In this document: one piece after another, positions 35,149 through 43,097 of the stretch
Layout: every line of letters begins with the position of its first letter
Numbering within the stretch: position 1 is the stretch's first letter
Assembly (NCBI RefSeq): GCF_042219825.1
Contig: NZ_JBHJHQ010000010.1
Location: forward strand, 174,172 to 238,171
Reading direction: 5' to 3'
DNA length: 64,000 bases
Origin: JBHJHP01 sp042219825
GTDB lineage: Bacteria; Bacteroidota; Bacteroidia; Bacteroidales; UBA5342
Made by a program: the position numbers and the translations under genes
The notes under the pieces: model-generated
The model's database searches: none
The model's input: only the letters and a program-made list of their open reading frames with translations
Told to the model about the DNA's origin: nothing

Positions 35149-36192
35149 TTATTCTTTAACTTTTTCACCCGATTTTACCTTTTCTCCAAAGCAAACACCC
35201 ATCCTGCGCCCCTGCTCCACAAGCGGATCATCGTGTTGAACCAAATGGAGTTTGCCTGCGACTTCACTCAATGGCACAGAAGTAATTTTACCGTCTATCA
35301 GAGCAACCATTTGTCCGAATTTCTTTTCATGAATCAATTCAGCAGCATGGCCTCCGAATTCGGTTGACAGAATCCTGTCATATGGCGTAGGCGATCCTCC
35401 TCTTTGAATATAACCCAACACGGTTTCCCTGGTTTCCAAATGAGCTTTATCTGTAATCTGTTTTGCAATATAGCGTCCGGCTGGTTTCCCATTGGGCGTT
35501 TTAATACCTTCAGCGACGACCACAATTGAATATGGTTTTCCCTTTCTGGAACGTTCTTTCAACGTTTTACAAACGGTATTTATATCGTACTGTATTTCCG
35601 GCAAAAGAATAACATCACCTCCTCCGGCCATTCCTGAATGCAAAGCTAACCATCCGGCATGGTGACCCATAATCTCGATTACCATTACTCTTTTGTGTGA
35701 ATTGGCAGTAGTGTGTAGTCTGTCAATGGCATCTGTAGCTATATTAACGGCAGAATCAAAACCAAAGGTAACATCCGTTCCCCAAATATCATTATCAATT
35801 GTTTTGGGAATTCCAATCACGTTTAATCCTTCTTCGGCCAAAAGGCTGGCTGTTTTTTGAGTTCCGTTACCTCCGATGCATACCAGACAATCCAGGCCAA
35901 GCTTTTCATAGTTCTGCTTGATGACCTGAGGTTTATCTGCAACAATGTCATCTTCCATCTTCTTAAAAGGTTTTTCCCTGGAGGTTCCCAGAATCGTACC
36001 TCCAAGTGTCAGAATACCTGACAACTGCTTCTCGGTAAGTTCAACATAATCATGATATAATAATCCGCTGAAACCATTTGAGATTCCGATAACTTCCATG
36101 CCATATTCTACAATGGCAGTCTTTCCAACACCCCTTATGGTGGCATTAATTCCGGGACAATCACCACCTGCCGATAAGATTCCTATCCTCAT
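35149..36192 (-). CDS. pfkA: 6-phosphofructokinase, group III type
   Basis: The 347-residue glycolytic enzyme has the phosphate-binding GGDCPGINATIRG at residues 9-21, the catalytic PKTIDND, and MGHHAGWLALHSG. At the nucleotide-defining positions it reads GGNGT and PKTIDND, so Gly with Lys: the mixed pattern of group III phosphofructokinases, not the Gly/Gly of E. coli-type ATP enzymes nor the Asp/Lys of typical pyrophosphate enzymes. The phosphoryl donor should thus be tested. It is monocistronic and divergent from the ECF sigma gene. Confidence 0.9.
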   Translation of the reverse strand: MRIGILSAGGDCPGINATIRGVGKTAIVEYGMEVIGISNGFSGLLYHDYVELTEKQLSGILTLGGTILGTSREKPFKKMEDDIVADKPQVIKQNYEKLGLDCLVCIGGNGTQKTASLLAEEGLNVIGIPKTIDNDIWGTDVTFGFDSAVNIATDAIDRLHTTANSHKRVMVIEIMGHHAGWLALHSGMAGGGDVILLPEIQYDINTVCKTLKERSRKGKPYSIVVVAEGIKTPNGKPAGRYIAKQITDKAHLETRETVLGYIQRGGSPTPYDRILSTEFGGHAAELIHEKKFGQMVALIDGKITSVPLSEVAGKLHLVQHDDPLVEQGRRMGVCFGEKVKSGEKVKE

Positions 36193-36238
36193 AACTTATT
36201 ATTTTAACAACACAAATTAACAAATAATGATTTATCTT

Positions 36239-36246
36239 CAAAACTA
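36239..36246 (-). promoter_or_regulatory. Bacteroidota -7 box for pfkA
   Basis: The minus strand reads TAGTTTTG, 46 bases upstream of the pfkA start. Confidence 0.4.
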
Positions 36247-36350
36247 ATTATTATGGTTTTTTGTGAAACCTTATTTAATTAAATTGCACTAATTTAATTC
36301 TGCATGCAACGGTTTTGACTATATCAACCTCTTTTGACTGAATTAATCGA

Positions 36351-36893
36351 ATGAAGGAACCTGGTGACAAAGAGAAATACCTTATTGAAGGGGCATTAAA
36401 AAACGACAGGAAAGCTCAGTATGAACTATTCATGTCGTACAAAGATGCCATGTATTCTATTTTGTACCGGTTTTTAGGAAACGCTCAGGACGCTGAGGAT
36501 GCTTTGCAGGAGGGATTTATTAAAGTCTTTACAAAGATTGAAAGCTTCAGTGCAAAATCAACACTCGGAGCCTGGATGAAAACGATCTTTATCCGTACAG
36601 CTTTGGAAAAAGTAAGAAAGCGCGTATATGTTTCTGACATAGAGGAAGCTTATTCGTACGAACCATTTCATCCTGATGATGAACTGACGGGTGAAATGCT
36701 TGAAAACGCCATACTTTCACTGGACGAAGGTTACCGTACAATCTTCCTGCTGGTGGAGGTTGAAGGCTATAAGCATAAAGAAGTTGCCGAAATGCTGAAC
36801 ATCAGTGAAGGAACAAGCAAGTCTCAGCTATCGAGGGCCAAAAAAAAATTACAAACAACGCTTAACGATTTGAATAATATTGAAAGGTTATAA
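36351..36893 (+). CDS. ECF-type RNA polymerase sigma factor
   Basis: The 180-residue protein has region 2 (FLGNAQDAEDALQEGFIKVF, about residues 42-61) and region 4 (GYKHKEVAEMLNISEGTSKSQLSRAKKKL), with no region 1 or 3, so it is an extracytoplasmic-function sigma factor. It heads a run of nine closely packed genes on the + strand. The next gene overlaps by 14 bases and looks like its anti-sigma factor. The operon probably answers to an envelope signal. Confidence 0.9.
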   Translation: MKEPGDKEKYLIEGALKNDRKAQYELFMSYKDAMYSILYRFLGNAQDAEDALQEGFIKVFTKIESFSAKSTLGAWMKTIFIRTALEKVRKRVYVSDIEEAYSYEPFHPDDELTGEMLENAILSLDEGYRTIFLLVEVEGYKHKEVAEMLNISEGTSKSQLSRAKKKLQTTLNDLNNIERL

Positions 36894-37434
36894 CAACATA
36901 AAAGATAAACTGTCGCAACTGCCAACTCATTCTGTGGATGAAAAGTTGTGGGAAAGCATTGAAGAAAAACTGCCACTTGCAATTTCTTTCGATAAACTGC
37001 CTGAACACAAAGCACCGGAAAATATATGGAATAACATTACTGAGGCTCTACCTCAAAGAAAGACCCGCAGGTTAGTGCCTTACTGGGCAGTTGCAGCTTC
37101 CGTAATTATTCTTTTTTCACTAACATTGTTATTAAGAACAGGATCGCAAAACGAGCAGATTCTGGTTGCTGAAGAAATCATAACTGAAGATGTAATACCG
37201 GAACAGGCTCCGGAAATGAACAAGGAAATAACCATCTATTGTGATCAGTATCCATCCGTTTGCAGTTCAGACAAATTTGCAAAGCTTAAAAAACAACTGG
37301 ATGAACTGAAAGCACAGAAAAGTGAATTGAATACATTGAAATCATACGATTCTGATCCTCAGATTGATGTTTACATTGAACACATCAATCTGGAACTGTC
37401 AACCATTCAACGCAAATTAATAGCTATGTTCTAA
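36880..37434 (+). CDS. Probable anti-sigma factor, single-pass membrane protein
   Basis: The 184-residue protein starts at TTG inside the sigma gene. About 60 cytoplasmic residues contain two similar blocks (SVDEKLWESIEEKLP and KAPENIWNNITEALP). One membrane helix follows (VPYWAVAASVIILFSLTLLL), then a periplasmic part ending in a coiled coil (FAKLKKQLDELKAQKSELN). No zinc-binding HxxxCxxC motif is present. Location, topology and overlap make an anti-sigma role likely. The repeated N-terminal blocks are found in many Bacteroidota proteins placed after ECF genes. Confidence 0.72.
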   Translation: MKGYNNIKDKLSQLPTHSVDEKLWESIEEKLPLAISFDKLPEHKAPENIWNNITEALPQRKTRRLVPYWAVAASVIILFSLTLLLRTGSQNEQILVAEEIITEDVIPEQAPEMNKEITIYCDQYPSVCSSDKFAKLKKQLDELKAQKSELNTLKSYDSDPQIDVYIEHINLELSTIQRKLIAMF

Positions 37435-38133
37435 ATGAGATCTGTTGTTACTGCCATATTATTTGTAATTGTATTTGCTGCATCAGCACAGGAAACCCGT
37501 GTTTTGATAACTGAGGACAGTTCGTTGCAAACCAGTGAATACGACCGGCTTTTCAACCTGCTATCGAGCGACAAGACTCAAATTAACAGTTTATTTAAAC
37601 TGAATGCGGTAGATTGGGGACAATTGATCCCTTCTTTCGTTTATGAACAACGTATCTATAAGAGTTTTACTGTTGAACCGGGAGTAAGAGTCGATGGTTT
37701 TGGTGTATCACAACAAAATGGATTAAAGTACATGGTCACCCCGGAGGTACGATTAAAATACTACCATAATTTCAGGTTCAGGGAACTTCGCGGTAAAAAT
37801 ACCAACGGTTTTTCCGGAAACTACTTTATGGCAGGTATTGCATTTCCTTTTGGCGATACACCATCTTTGCTGGAATCGCAATTGAACCGGCAGTATTTTT
37901 ATGAATATGACCTGAGCGAACTTCCGGTTAACGAGATCCAGGCATTAGGACTATTGCAACTTGGGTATGGCGTTCAGCGAAGGTTTCTGGATATCGGCTA
38001 TTTTGACATGTCGTTTGGCATAAACATGCAGATATACCACGATTTGATCCCCAAAAACAAATTGCTGCCTTTTATTAAAATTGGTATTGGCTTCGGGATC
38101 ACACCTAAAAAAGCAAAAGAACTGACAGAGTGA
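37435..38133 (+). CDS. Exported beta-barrel-like envelope protein, unknown function
   Basis: The 232-residue protein has a signal peptide ending AASAQE (residue 19 or so). The mature part alternates as beta strands (GLKYMVTPEVRLKYYHNF, FSGNYFMAGIAFPFG, LPFIKIGIGFGITP), as in small outer-membrane barrels. The start codon directly abuts the stop of the anti-sigma gene. I do not recognise a named family. It is likely part of the ECF operon's output or its sensing path. Confidence 0.6.
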   Translation: MRSVVTAILFVIVFAASAQETRVLITEDSSLQTSEYDRLFNLLSSDKTQINSLFKLNAVDWGQLIPSFVYEQRIYKSFTVEPGVRVDGFGVSQQNGLKYMVTPEVRLKYYHNFRFRELRGKNTNGFSGNYFMAGIAFPFGDTPSLLESQLNRQYFYEYDLSELPVNEIQALGLLQLGYGVQRRFLDIGYFDMSFGINMQIYHDLIPKNKLLPFIKIGIGFGITPKKAKELTE

Positions 38134-39008
38134 GATTAAAATTATACATAGCGCTTATTTTGGGCATTTTCATGCTTTCGGTTCAGGCCCAGACAAAGGT
38201 TAAGGTCCTGACCCGGATTATTGAAAAGAGCTATACTTACTCCGATGAATTTTTGCTGGAAATTGATGCTGAAAAGGCTGATATCACAATAGAAACTATT
38301 TCCGGCAATACGGTTGAACTTCAACTGAAACAGATTGTAAAAAATTCAAGTCAGGAAATTGCGGAAGATCATTTGAAAGCTCAGAAATTTGTGGAGAACA
38401 GCACAAAAGAGCGGCTGTTCCTTAAAAACTACATTCTTTTTAACGACGCCAATGATAAATCAGGATCGATATTTAAAAATGAATACATTCTAAAGGTTCC
38501 GGAATGGTGTCACGTCAAAATAAAAAATCAACTCGGAAATATTGTTTTAAAAAAATTAGACAAAGGCATCATGCTTGATCTTGAATATGCCAAAGCAGAA
38601 CTTGATGATTGTACATCGCAACTTAACGCAAACATTTCGCTTGGTGAGCTTACTGTTATCAAAGGCACGATAACAGGAAGCATCAATACACGAAACACAC
38701 GCATCAAACTGCAATCGGTAAGCGGGGATATATCAGGAACCACAACCCTTGGTAATATTTCGCTATTTTTGAACGGGAATCCTTTGGTAACAGATCTGCA
38801 AACCAACTATTGCGAAACAACAATCATTAATAAATCGGAAGGAAGCTACTCTTTTGATCTTGAAACAAAAGGAGGAAAAATTAACAGTATAGAACATGAA
38901 GCTAAAAAAACCGATCTGGGCGAAAAGCTTGTGATCGCACCTGAAACTGATGGTGTTTTACCTCAGATTAAAATTATATCAACGGACAACGACATTAATT
39001 TGTATTAA
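38130..39008 (+). CDS. Exported DUF4097-like beta-helix protein
   Basis: The 292-residue protein starts with GTG, overlapping the previous stop by four bases (GTGA). A signal peptide (ending SVQAQT) is followed by a repetitive beta structure of the DUF4097/head-fibre type: IDAEKADITIETISGN, LEYAKAELDDCTSQLN, LGELTVIKGTITGSIN and VSGDISGTTTLGNIS. Such domains form short right-handed or roll-like beta solenoids and occur next to ECF/anti-sigma pairs in Bacteroidota. The role is unknown; it would be periplasmic or surface-bound. Confidence 0.65.
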   Translation: MRLKLYIALILGIFMLSVQAQTKVKVLTRIIEKSYTYSDEFLLEIDAEKADITIETISGNTVELQLKQIVKNSSQEIAEDHLKAQKFVENSTKERLFLKNYILFNDANDKSGSIFKNEYILKVPEWCHVKIKNQLGNIVLKKLDKGIMLDLEYAKAELDDCTSQLNANISLGELTVIKGTITGSINTRNTRIKLQSVSGDISGTTTLGNISLFLNGNPLVTDLQTNYCETTIINKSEGSYSFDLETKGGKINSIEHEAKKTDLGEKLVIAPETDGVLPQIKIISTDNDINLY

Positions 39009-39009
39009 G

Positions 39010-39699
39010 ATGAAGCAATTAATTTATTATATAAACCTTCTTGCAATACTCGGTTTTATTTCATGTGCGCAAAGTGATCCCGGAGAAACAGCGTATTACA
39101 TGGATGGAATTCCAACGGACAACGAAATGGTATTTGACCAGTATGTGTCAGTAACACCGCAAGGAAATGTGCCATCAGGAGACACCTTATGGCTGAATCT
39201 GACTATTAACAATGAACTATTCACAGATAAAATATCAGGACAGGGTGTATATATTCCGCTGGATCAGGCCAAATTTACCTGCCAGTTCAAAATCACAGAC
39301 CTCATTGAAACAACCTCCCCTGCATATAACATGATCATTAATTCGGGGAAGCTTGTATCGAAAAAAGGTGACCTGATAACTGTATCATTCGGCTATCCGG
39401 ACAAGCTTCCGGAACTCCAAATCGGATTGCAGTTTCCGGATATCGGTAAATATTCCATCAACTTTATTAATTATCCGAATCCCGATAATGAGGAACAGCT
39501 TCGTAATCCATGTACAGACAACTGCGAAAATTATTGGTATGATCTGGATTTCTATTTAAATAGTGATAAGAGTTTCGAATACCAGGCATTTGTTGAATAT
39601 CATTTTAACATCACGGACAATGTCAATTCATATGACAACAAAGATTTTTCAAATGCCAGTATTTACGATAATGCGGTATATACATTTATAGTGAAATAA
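39010..39699 (+). CDS. Predicted lipoprotein, unknown function
   Basis: The 229-residue protein has a signal peptide with lipobox ILGFISCAQ. The mature part is beta-rich (VSVTPQGNVPSGDTLWLNLT, TCQFKITDLIE) and contains a Cys pair in NPCTDNCENYWYDLDFYL. The frame is open from 38950 within the preceding gene, but only the start at 39010 gives a lipoprotein signal, one base after the preceding stop. No domain was recognised. It belongs to the same operon. Confidence 0.65.
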   Translation: MKQLIYYINLLAILGFISCAQSDPGETAYYMDGIPTDNEMVFDQYVSVTPQGNVPSGDTLWLNLTINNELFTDKISGQGVYIPLDQAKFTCQFKITDLIETTSPAYNMIINSGKLVSKKGDLITVSFGYPDKLPELQIGLQFPDIGKYSINFINYPNPDNEEQLRNPCTDNCENYWYDLDFYLNSDKSFEYQAFVEYHFNITDNVNSYDNKDFSNASIYDNAVYTFIVK

Positions 39700-39701
39700 A
39701 T

Positions 39702-40289
39702 ATGGTAAAAAGGTTACTCTATATAGTAATACTGTTTACAGTTCTGATTCCGGTTCAGGCGCAACTGATATATAAACCTGTTAAGCTTGATATTGGGATG
39801 GCATTTGGGGAACTGACCGGTCCGCATGCCGGGTTCATTACGCCTTATGCCGAATTAAAACTGAACATGACCAACAGAATTACCATTGGAGGCCGATATG
39901 AATACGTCTACTTTTCTCAAAAAGATCAATCCATTATAAATTCAGCAACCGCTAATGGCCTTTACTGGAGAAATATTGAAAGCGATGGCTATATATCCTC
40001 TATCACAGGAACATGTGATTATTATTTTAACACCCATAAATTAAGACCATTTGCCGGAGTGGGCCTTGGTTTATATTATGCATCTCTAAACGAACAGAAT
40101 GTATTTATTAACAACGACGAAACACTGCTTTTGCCTGGTGCCATGCTCCGCATGGGTTTCAGTGTGGAACATATTCGTTTTGGTATAGAATACAACCTGA
40201 TCCCAAATGATGTAACTAAACTCAATTATCTTTCTTTCAAACTTGGTTTTGAAATAGGAGGAGGGAAAAAAGTATTTATTAAACCGTAA
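39702..40289 (+). CDS. Small outer-membrane beta-barrel protein
   Basis: The 195-residue protein has a signal peptide ending PVQAQL and an eight-strand-type barrel pattern: LDIGMAFGELTGP, FITPYAELKLNMTNRITIGG, RPFAGVGLGLYYAS and LSFKLGFEIGGG. It resembles OmpA-type or PorT-type small barrels of Bacteroidota. It follows the lipoprotein by two bases. The specific role is unknown. Confidence 0.65.
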   Translation: MVKRLLYIVILFTVLIPVQAQLIYKPVKLDIGMAFGELTGPHAGFITPYAELKLNMTNRITIGGRYEYVYFSQKDQSIINSATANGLYWRNIESDGYISSITGTCDYYFNTHKLRPFAGVGLGLYYASLNEQNVFINNDETLLLPGAMLRMGFSVEHIRFGIEYNLIPNDVTKLNYLSFKLGFEIGGGKKVFIKP

Positions 40290-40300
40290 GATTTAAAAAT

Positions 40301-40804
40301 ATGAGAAAGTATGCTTTTCTGCTCGTAGTGGTAACTACGTTATGGGGATTCTCTGCGGATAATTTATCGAATTACAGTGACTATTCCCCGGTATTAATGG
40401 AACGTTCCAACCTGGAAAAATCGATCCATTCAGTTGATCCGGTAACAATGGAAAATCCGGGAAAGATCTACATCAAGGATTCCCTGCTTTTCATCGTGGA
40501 GAAATTTAAAGGTGTGCATATCATTAACGATTACAACCCTTCAAGTCCGGCTAACCTGGCCTTCATTACTATTCCGGGCGTTGTTGATATAGCCGTTAAA
40601 GGCAACATTCTGTTTGCTGATAATGCTGTAGACCTGGTCTCAGTAAATATTTCTGACCTGAATAATGTGCAGGAAGTAAAACGGGTCAGAAATGTATTTC
40701 CTGAACTGTATCATCCTGAACTGAGGTATATACCGGATCAGTTCAGGAAAGGACACCGCCCTGCCAATACCGTAATTGTTAACTGGATAAAACGTGAGTC
40801 ATGA
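40301..40804 (+). CDS. LVIVD-type propeller fragment protein
   Basis: The 167-residue exported protein has a signal peptide (residues 1-18) and LVIVD-like blades: NPGKIYIKDSLLFIVEKFKG, VHIINDYNPSSPANLAFI, and NAVDLVSVNISDLNNVQEVK. It ends with TVIVNWIKRES. In other Bacteroidota I expect a longer protein that continues into the sequence of the next gene. Here the stop overlaps the next start (ATGA), so one propeller seems to be made from two coupled genes. Confidence 0.65.
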   Translation: MRKYAFLLVVVTTLWGFSADNLSNYSDYSPVLMERSNLEKSIHSVDPVTMENPGKIYIKDSLLFIVEKFKGVHIINDYNPSSPANLAFITIPGVVDIAVKGNILFADNAVDLVSVNISDLNNVQEVKRVRNVFPELYHPELRYIPDQFRKGHRPANTVIVNWIKRES

Positions 40805-41571
40805 AAAAGCAACTATACATCATAAGCATAGTATCGATAATAATTTTCGGTTCATGCGAAAACAGCGATATTAACTTTACCTACAGCGATTCTGAATATA
40901 GTACTGATGGCGGAACCGGAACCGGTGGAAGCATGGCACGATTCACCATTATTGGTGATCAGCTTTATACGGTTGACGGATACAGCCTCAAAACATTTGA
41001 TATCACAGATGAAGGTACCATAACTCAGAAATCGAACTGGCAGCTTGACTGGGGAGGAGGCATCGAAACAATTTTCCCGTATCATAACAAGATTTTCCTT
41101 GGAACCACAACAGGTATGCATATCATCGATGTGTCCAATCCGGATCAGCCACAATACCTGTCGAAATACGAACATGTGGTAAGCTGTGATCCCGTGGTTG
41201 TAAATGGTAATTATGCCTATGTAACCCTGAGTTCAGGAAGTAACTGGTGCAACAGATCTGTAAACCAGCTCCAGGTGATTGACATCAGCAACATCTATAA
41301 TCCTAAGCAGGTAAGAACCTACAACATGAGTAATCCTAAAGGTCTGGGCACGGACGACGGACTGCTTTTTGTTTGTGATAACGGCCTGAAAGTGTTTAAA
41401 ATGAATACTGCTACAGATCTGGTCCAAATCAATACGTTTACGGATATCAACGGGGCTTACGACGTAATTCCTTATGATGGCCTGCTCTTACTGATCAGTA
41501 CTGATGGACTAAGGCAATATTCATACGAAAACGAAAGCCTTGTTTTAATCAGTTCAATACTTATTAACTAA
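40801..41571 (+). CDS. LVIVD-repeat lipoprotein
   Basis: The 256-residue protein has its own lipoprotein signal (IIIFGSCENS) and LVIVD blades: GSMARFTIIGDQLYTVDGYS, TGMHIIDVSNPDQPQYLSKY, VNQLQVIDISNIYNPKQV and GLKVFKMNTATDL. Such proteins form beta-propellers on the cell surface or in the periplasm. The start overlaps the stop of the previous propeller gene by four bases. A separate signal peptide means the two parts are exported independently and must meet outside the cytoplasm if they form one fold. Confidence 0.72.
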   Translation: MKKQLYIISIVSIIIFGSCENSDINFTYSDSEYSTDGGTGTGGSMARFTIIGDQLYTVDGYSLKTFDITDEGTITQKSNWQLDWGGGIETIFPYHNKIFLGTTTGMHIIDVSNPDQPQYLSKYEHVVSCDPVVVNGNYAYVTLSSGSNWCNRSVNQLQVIDISNIYNPKQVRTYNMSNPKGLGTDDGLLFVCDNGLKVFKMNTATDLVQINTFTDINGAYDVIPYDGLLLLISTDGLRQYSYENESLVLISSILIN

Positions 41572-41585
41572 AAACGTAAATCATT

Positions 41586-42236
41586 ATGAAAAATCTGATT
41601 CTAACAACAATATTATGTTTATTCATCCTGCCCTTACACGCGCAGACCGAATCTGATAATGTGACTCAAAATCTGGACTGGCAGTTCAGCATCGGAATAG
41701 TACCACAATATGCCATCATAAGTGGCATGCGCCTCGACTTCGACCTTAAACTAAAGCAGACGCAATATCTTACGCTTGCACCTCAGATGTATTACAATGA
41801 AAATTACACCTTGTTTTATCCTGAAAGCACAGATATGAAGGGTGCCGGATTAAACGTTAATTACAGGTATATCTTTTCACAAAACGGAAAGCCGGAAGGA
41901 CCATATGTTGGTGCCGGATTAGTTTATAAATATTATACCTTAAAATACTGGGGCGATGAATGGGTAGATTATGTTGAACTCGGAAATACTTATTCAGAAC
42001 AGGTTAATCATGAGATCAACCAAAGGTTTAACCAATTTGGTTATGACCTGCTAATCGGTTATCAGGGCACACTGGATCGCTTTTTCTTCGATATGTATCT
42101 TGGTTGGGGATTCCGTTTAAGTGATTTTGATAAAGACAAATCAGGAGATGATTTCTGGAGCGAAACAGTTTTTGATCCGGGGTATTCAGGCTTTCTTCCG
42201 ACCATAGGTTTCAGGGTTGGACTATTCCTTAAATAG
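41586..42236 (+). CDS. Small outer-membrane beta-barrel protein
   Basis: The 216-residue protein has a signal peptide ending PLHAQTE and barrel-like strands: WQFSIGIVPQYAIISG, LDFDLKLKQTQYLTLAPQM, GPYVGAGLVYKYYT, FFFDMYLGWGFRLSDF and the closing FLPTIGFRVGLFLK. The terminal Phe/Lys ending on a hydrophobic strand fits an outer-membrane barrel. It is the last gene of the ECF operon and is followed by a strong terminator. Confidence 0.65.
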   Translation: MKNLILTTILCLFILPLHAQTESDNVTQNLDWQFSIGIVPQYAIISGMRLDFDLKLKQTQYLTLAPQMYYNENYTLFYPESTDMKGAGLNVNYRYIFSQNGKPEGPYVGAGLVYKYYTLKYWGDEWVDYVELGNTYSEQVNHEINQRFNQFGYDLLIGYQGTLDRFFFDMYLGWGFRLSDFDKDKSGDDFWSETVFDPGYSGFLPTIGFRVGLFLK

Positions 42237-42244
42237 CATAAATA

Positions 42245-42271
42245 AAAAAGGAGGCTTAAGCCTCCTTTTTT
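42245..42271. terminator. Bidirectional terminator between the ECF operon and the Crp-family gene
   Basis: A perfect palindrome centred on GGAGGCTTAAGCCTCC with flanking A and T runs can stop both convergent transcripts. Confidence 0.88.
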
Positions 42272-42274
42272 ATA

Positions 42275-42976
42275 TTATCCTAAATTACTGATTCGCTTTA
42301 GCGCCTCTTCATTTAATATCTTAACCTTTCTGCCATCCACTGAGATGACCTTCTCTGTTGCAAAATTTGAGAGTGTTCGGATGGCATTTGATGTTGTCAT
42401 ATTTGACAGATTTGCCAGATCCTCACGTGAGAGATAAATATTAAGCGTCACTCCATCACTTTCAAGACCGTACGTTTCTTTCAGGAACAGAAGGGCTTCT
42501 GCCAATCTTCCACGTATGTGCTTCTGGGTAAGTGATACCGTCAGGTTATTTGAAAAACCTAACTCTTTAGCTAAACTCCCAAGAAAGAATAAGGATAATT
42601 CTACATTATGATGTAAAACCTCCATCAGAATATCCTTGTGAATGGTAATGATTACTGACTCCTCAATACAGATACTGCTGGTTGTATACTCCTCACCCGC
42701 AAATAAGGCACGCTTCCCAAAAATCCCAGGCGCTTTCACCATACGAACAATCTGCCCGCGGCCACCTACACCTTCCTTAAAAATCTTTACTTTACCTTTT
42801 ACCAAACAGAGTAAATAGTCAGGCTGCTCACCCTCCTTGTAAATAATCTGATTTTTCTTAAAATGATGAACCTGATAGTTTTCACTGACGAAAACTTTCT
42901 GTTCTTCATTTAATAATTCCCATAGTTGCTTCACTAATGAAATTGAAGCTTCATGTAAAATGCTTCTCTCTGCCAT
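42275..42976 (-). CDS. Crp/Fnr-family transcriptional regulator
   Basis: The 233-residue protein has a cyclic-nucleotide-binding-type domain (FKKNQIIYKEGEQPDYLLCL, about residues 37-56, and IFGKRALFAGEEYTTS) and a C-terminal winged helix with LSREDLANLSNMTTSNAIRTL. There is no Fnr-type Cys cluster. It lies downstream of GSIII on the same strand, but a terminator and its own promoter box separate them. A role in nitrogen control is only suggested by the neighbourhood. Confidence 0.87.
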   Translation of the reverse strand: MAERSILHEASISLVKQLWELLNEEQKVFVSENYQVHHFKKNQIIYKEGEQPDYLLCLVKGKVKIFKEGVGGRGQIVRMVKAPGIFGKRALFAGEEYTTSSICIEESVIITIHKDILMEVLHHNVELSLFFLGSLAKELGFSNNLTVSLTQKHIRGRLAEALLFLKETYGLESDGVTLNIYLSREDLANLSNMTTSNAIRTLSNFATEKVISVDGRKVKILNEEALKRISNLG

Positions 42977-43006
42977 TTTACTGCTTTACAACATTGTTAT
43001 AAAACA

Positions 43007-43014
43007 CAAAGGTA
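43007..43014 (-). promoter_or_regulatory. Bacteroidota -7 box for the Crp-family gene
   Basis: The minus strand reads TACCTTTG, 30 bases before the start and downstream of the GSIII terminator. Confidence 0.45.
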
Positions 43015-43027
43015 TTAAAAAATATTA

Positions 43028-43062
43028 AATAAAAAAGCAGGTCCTAAAAAGAACCTGCTTTA
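43028..43062 (-). terminator. Intrinsic terminator after GSIII
   Basis: AAGCAGGT (43035-43042) pairs with ACCTGCTT (43053-43060); on the minus strand a T run follows. Confidence 0.8.
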
Positions 43063-43097
43063 GCCCCTAAAATAAAGATTATGAACCTAACGGATCA

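Noticed and set aside
42275..42976. Fnr-type oxygen sensor
   Set aside because: The N-terminal Cys cluster needed for a 4Fe-4S centre is missing, so only a Crp/Fnr-family call is justified.
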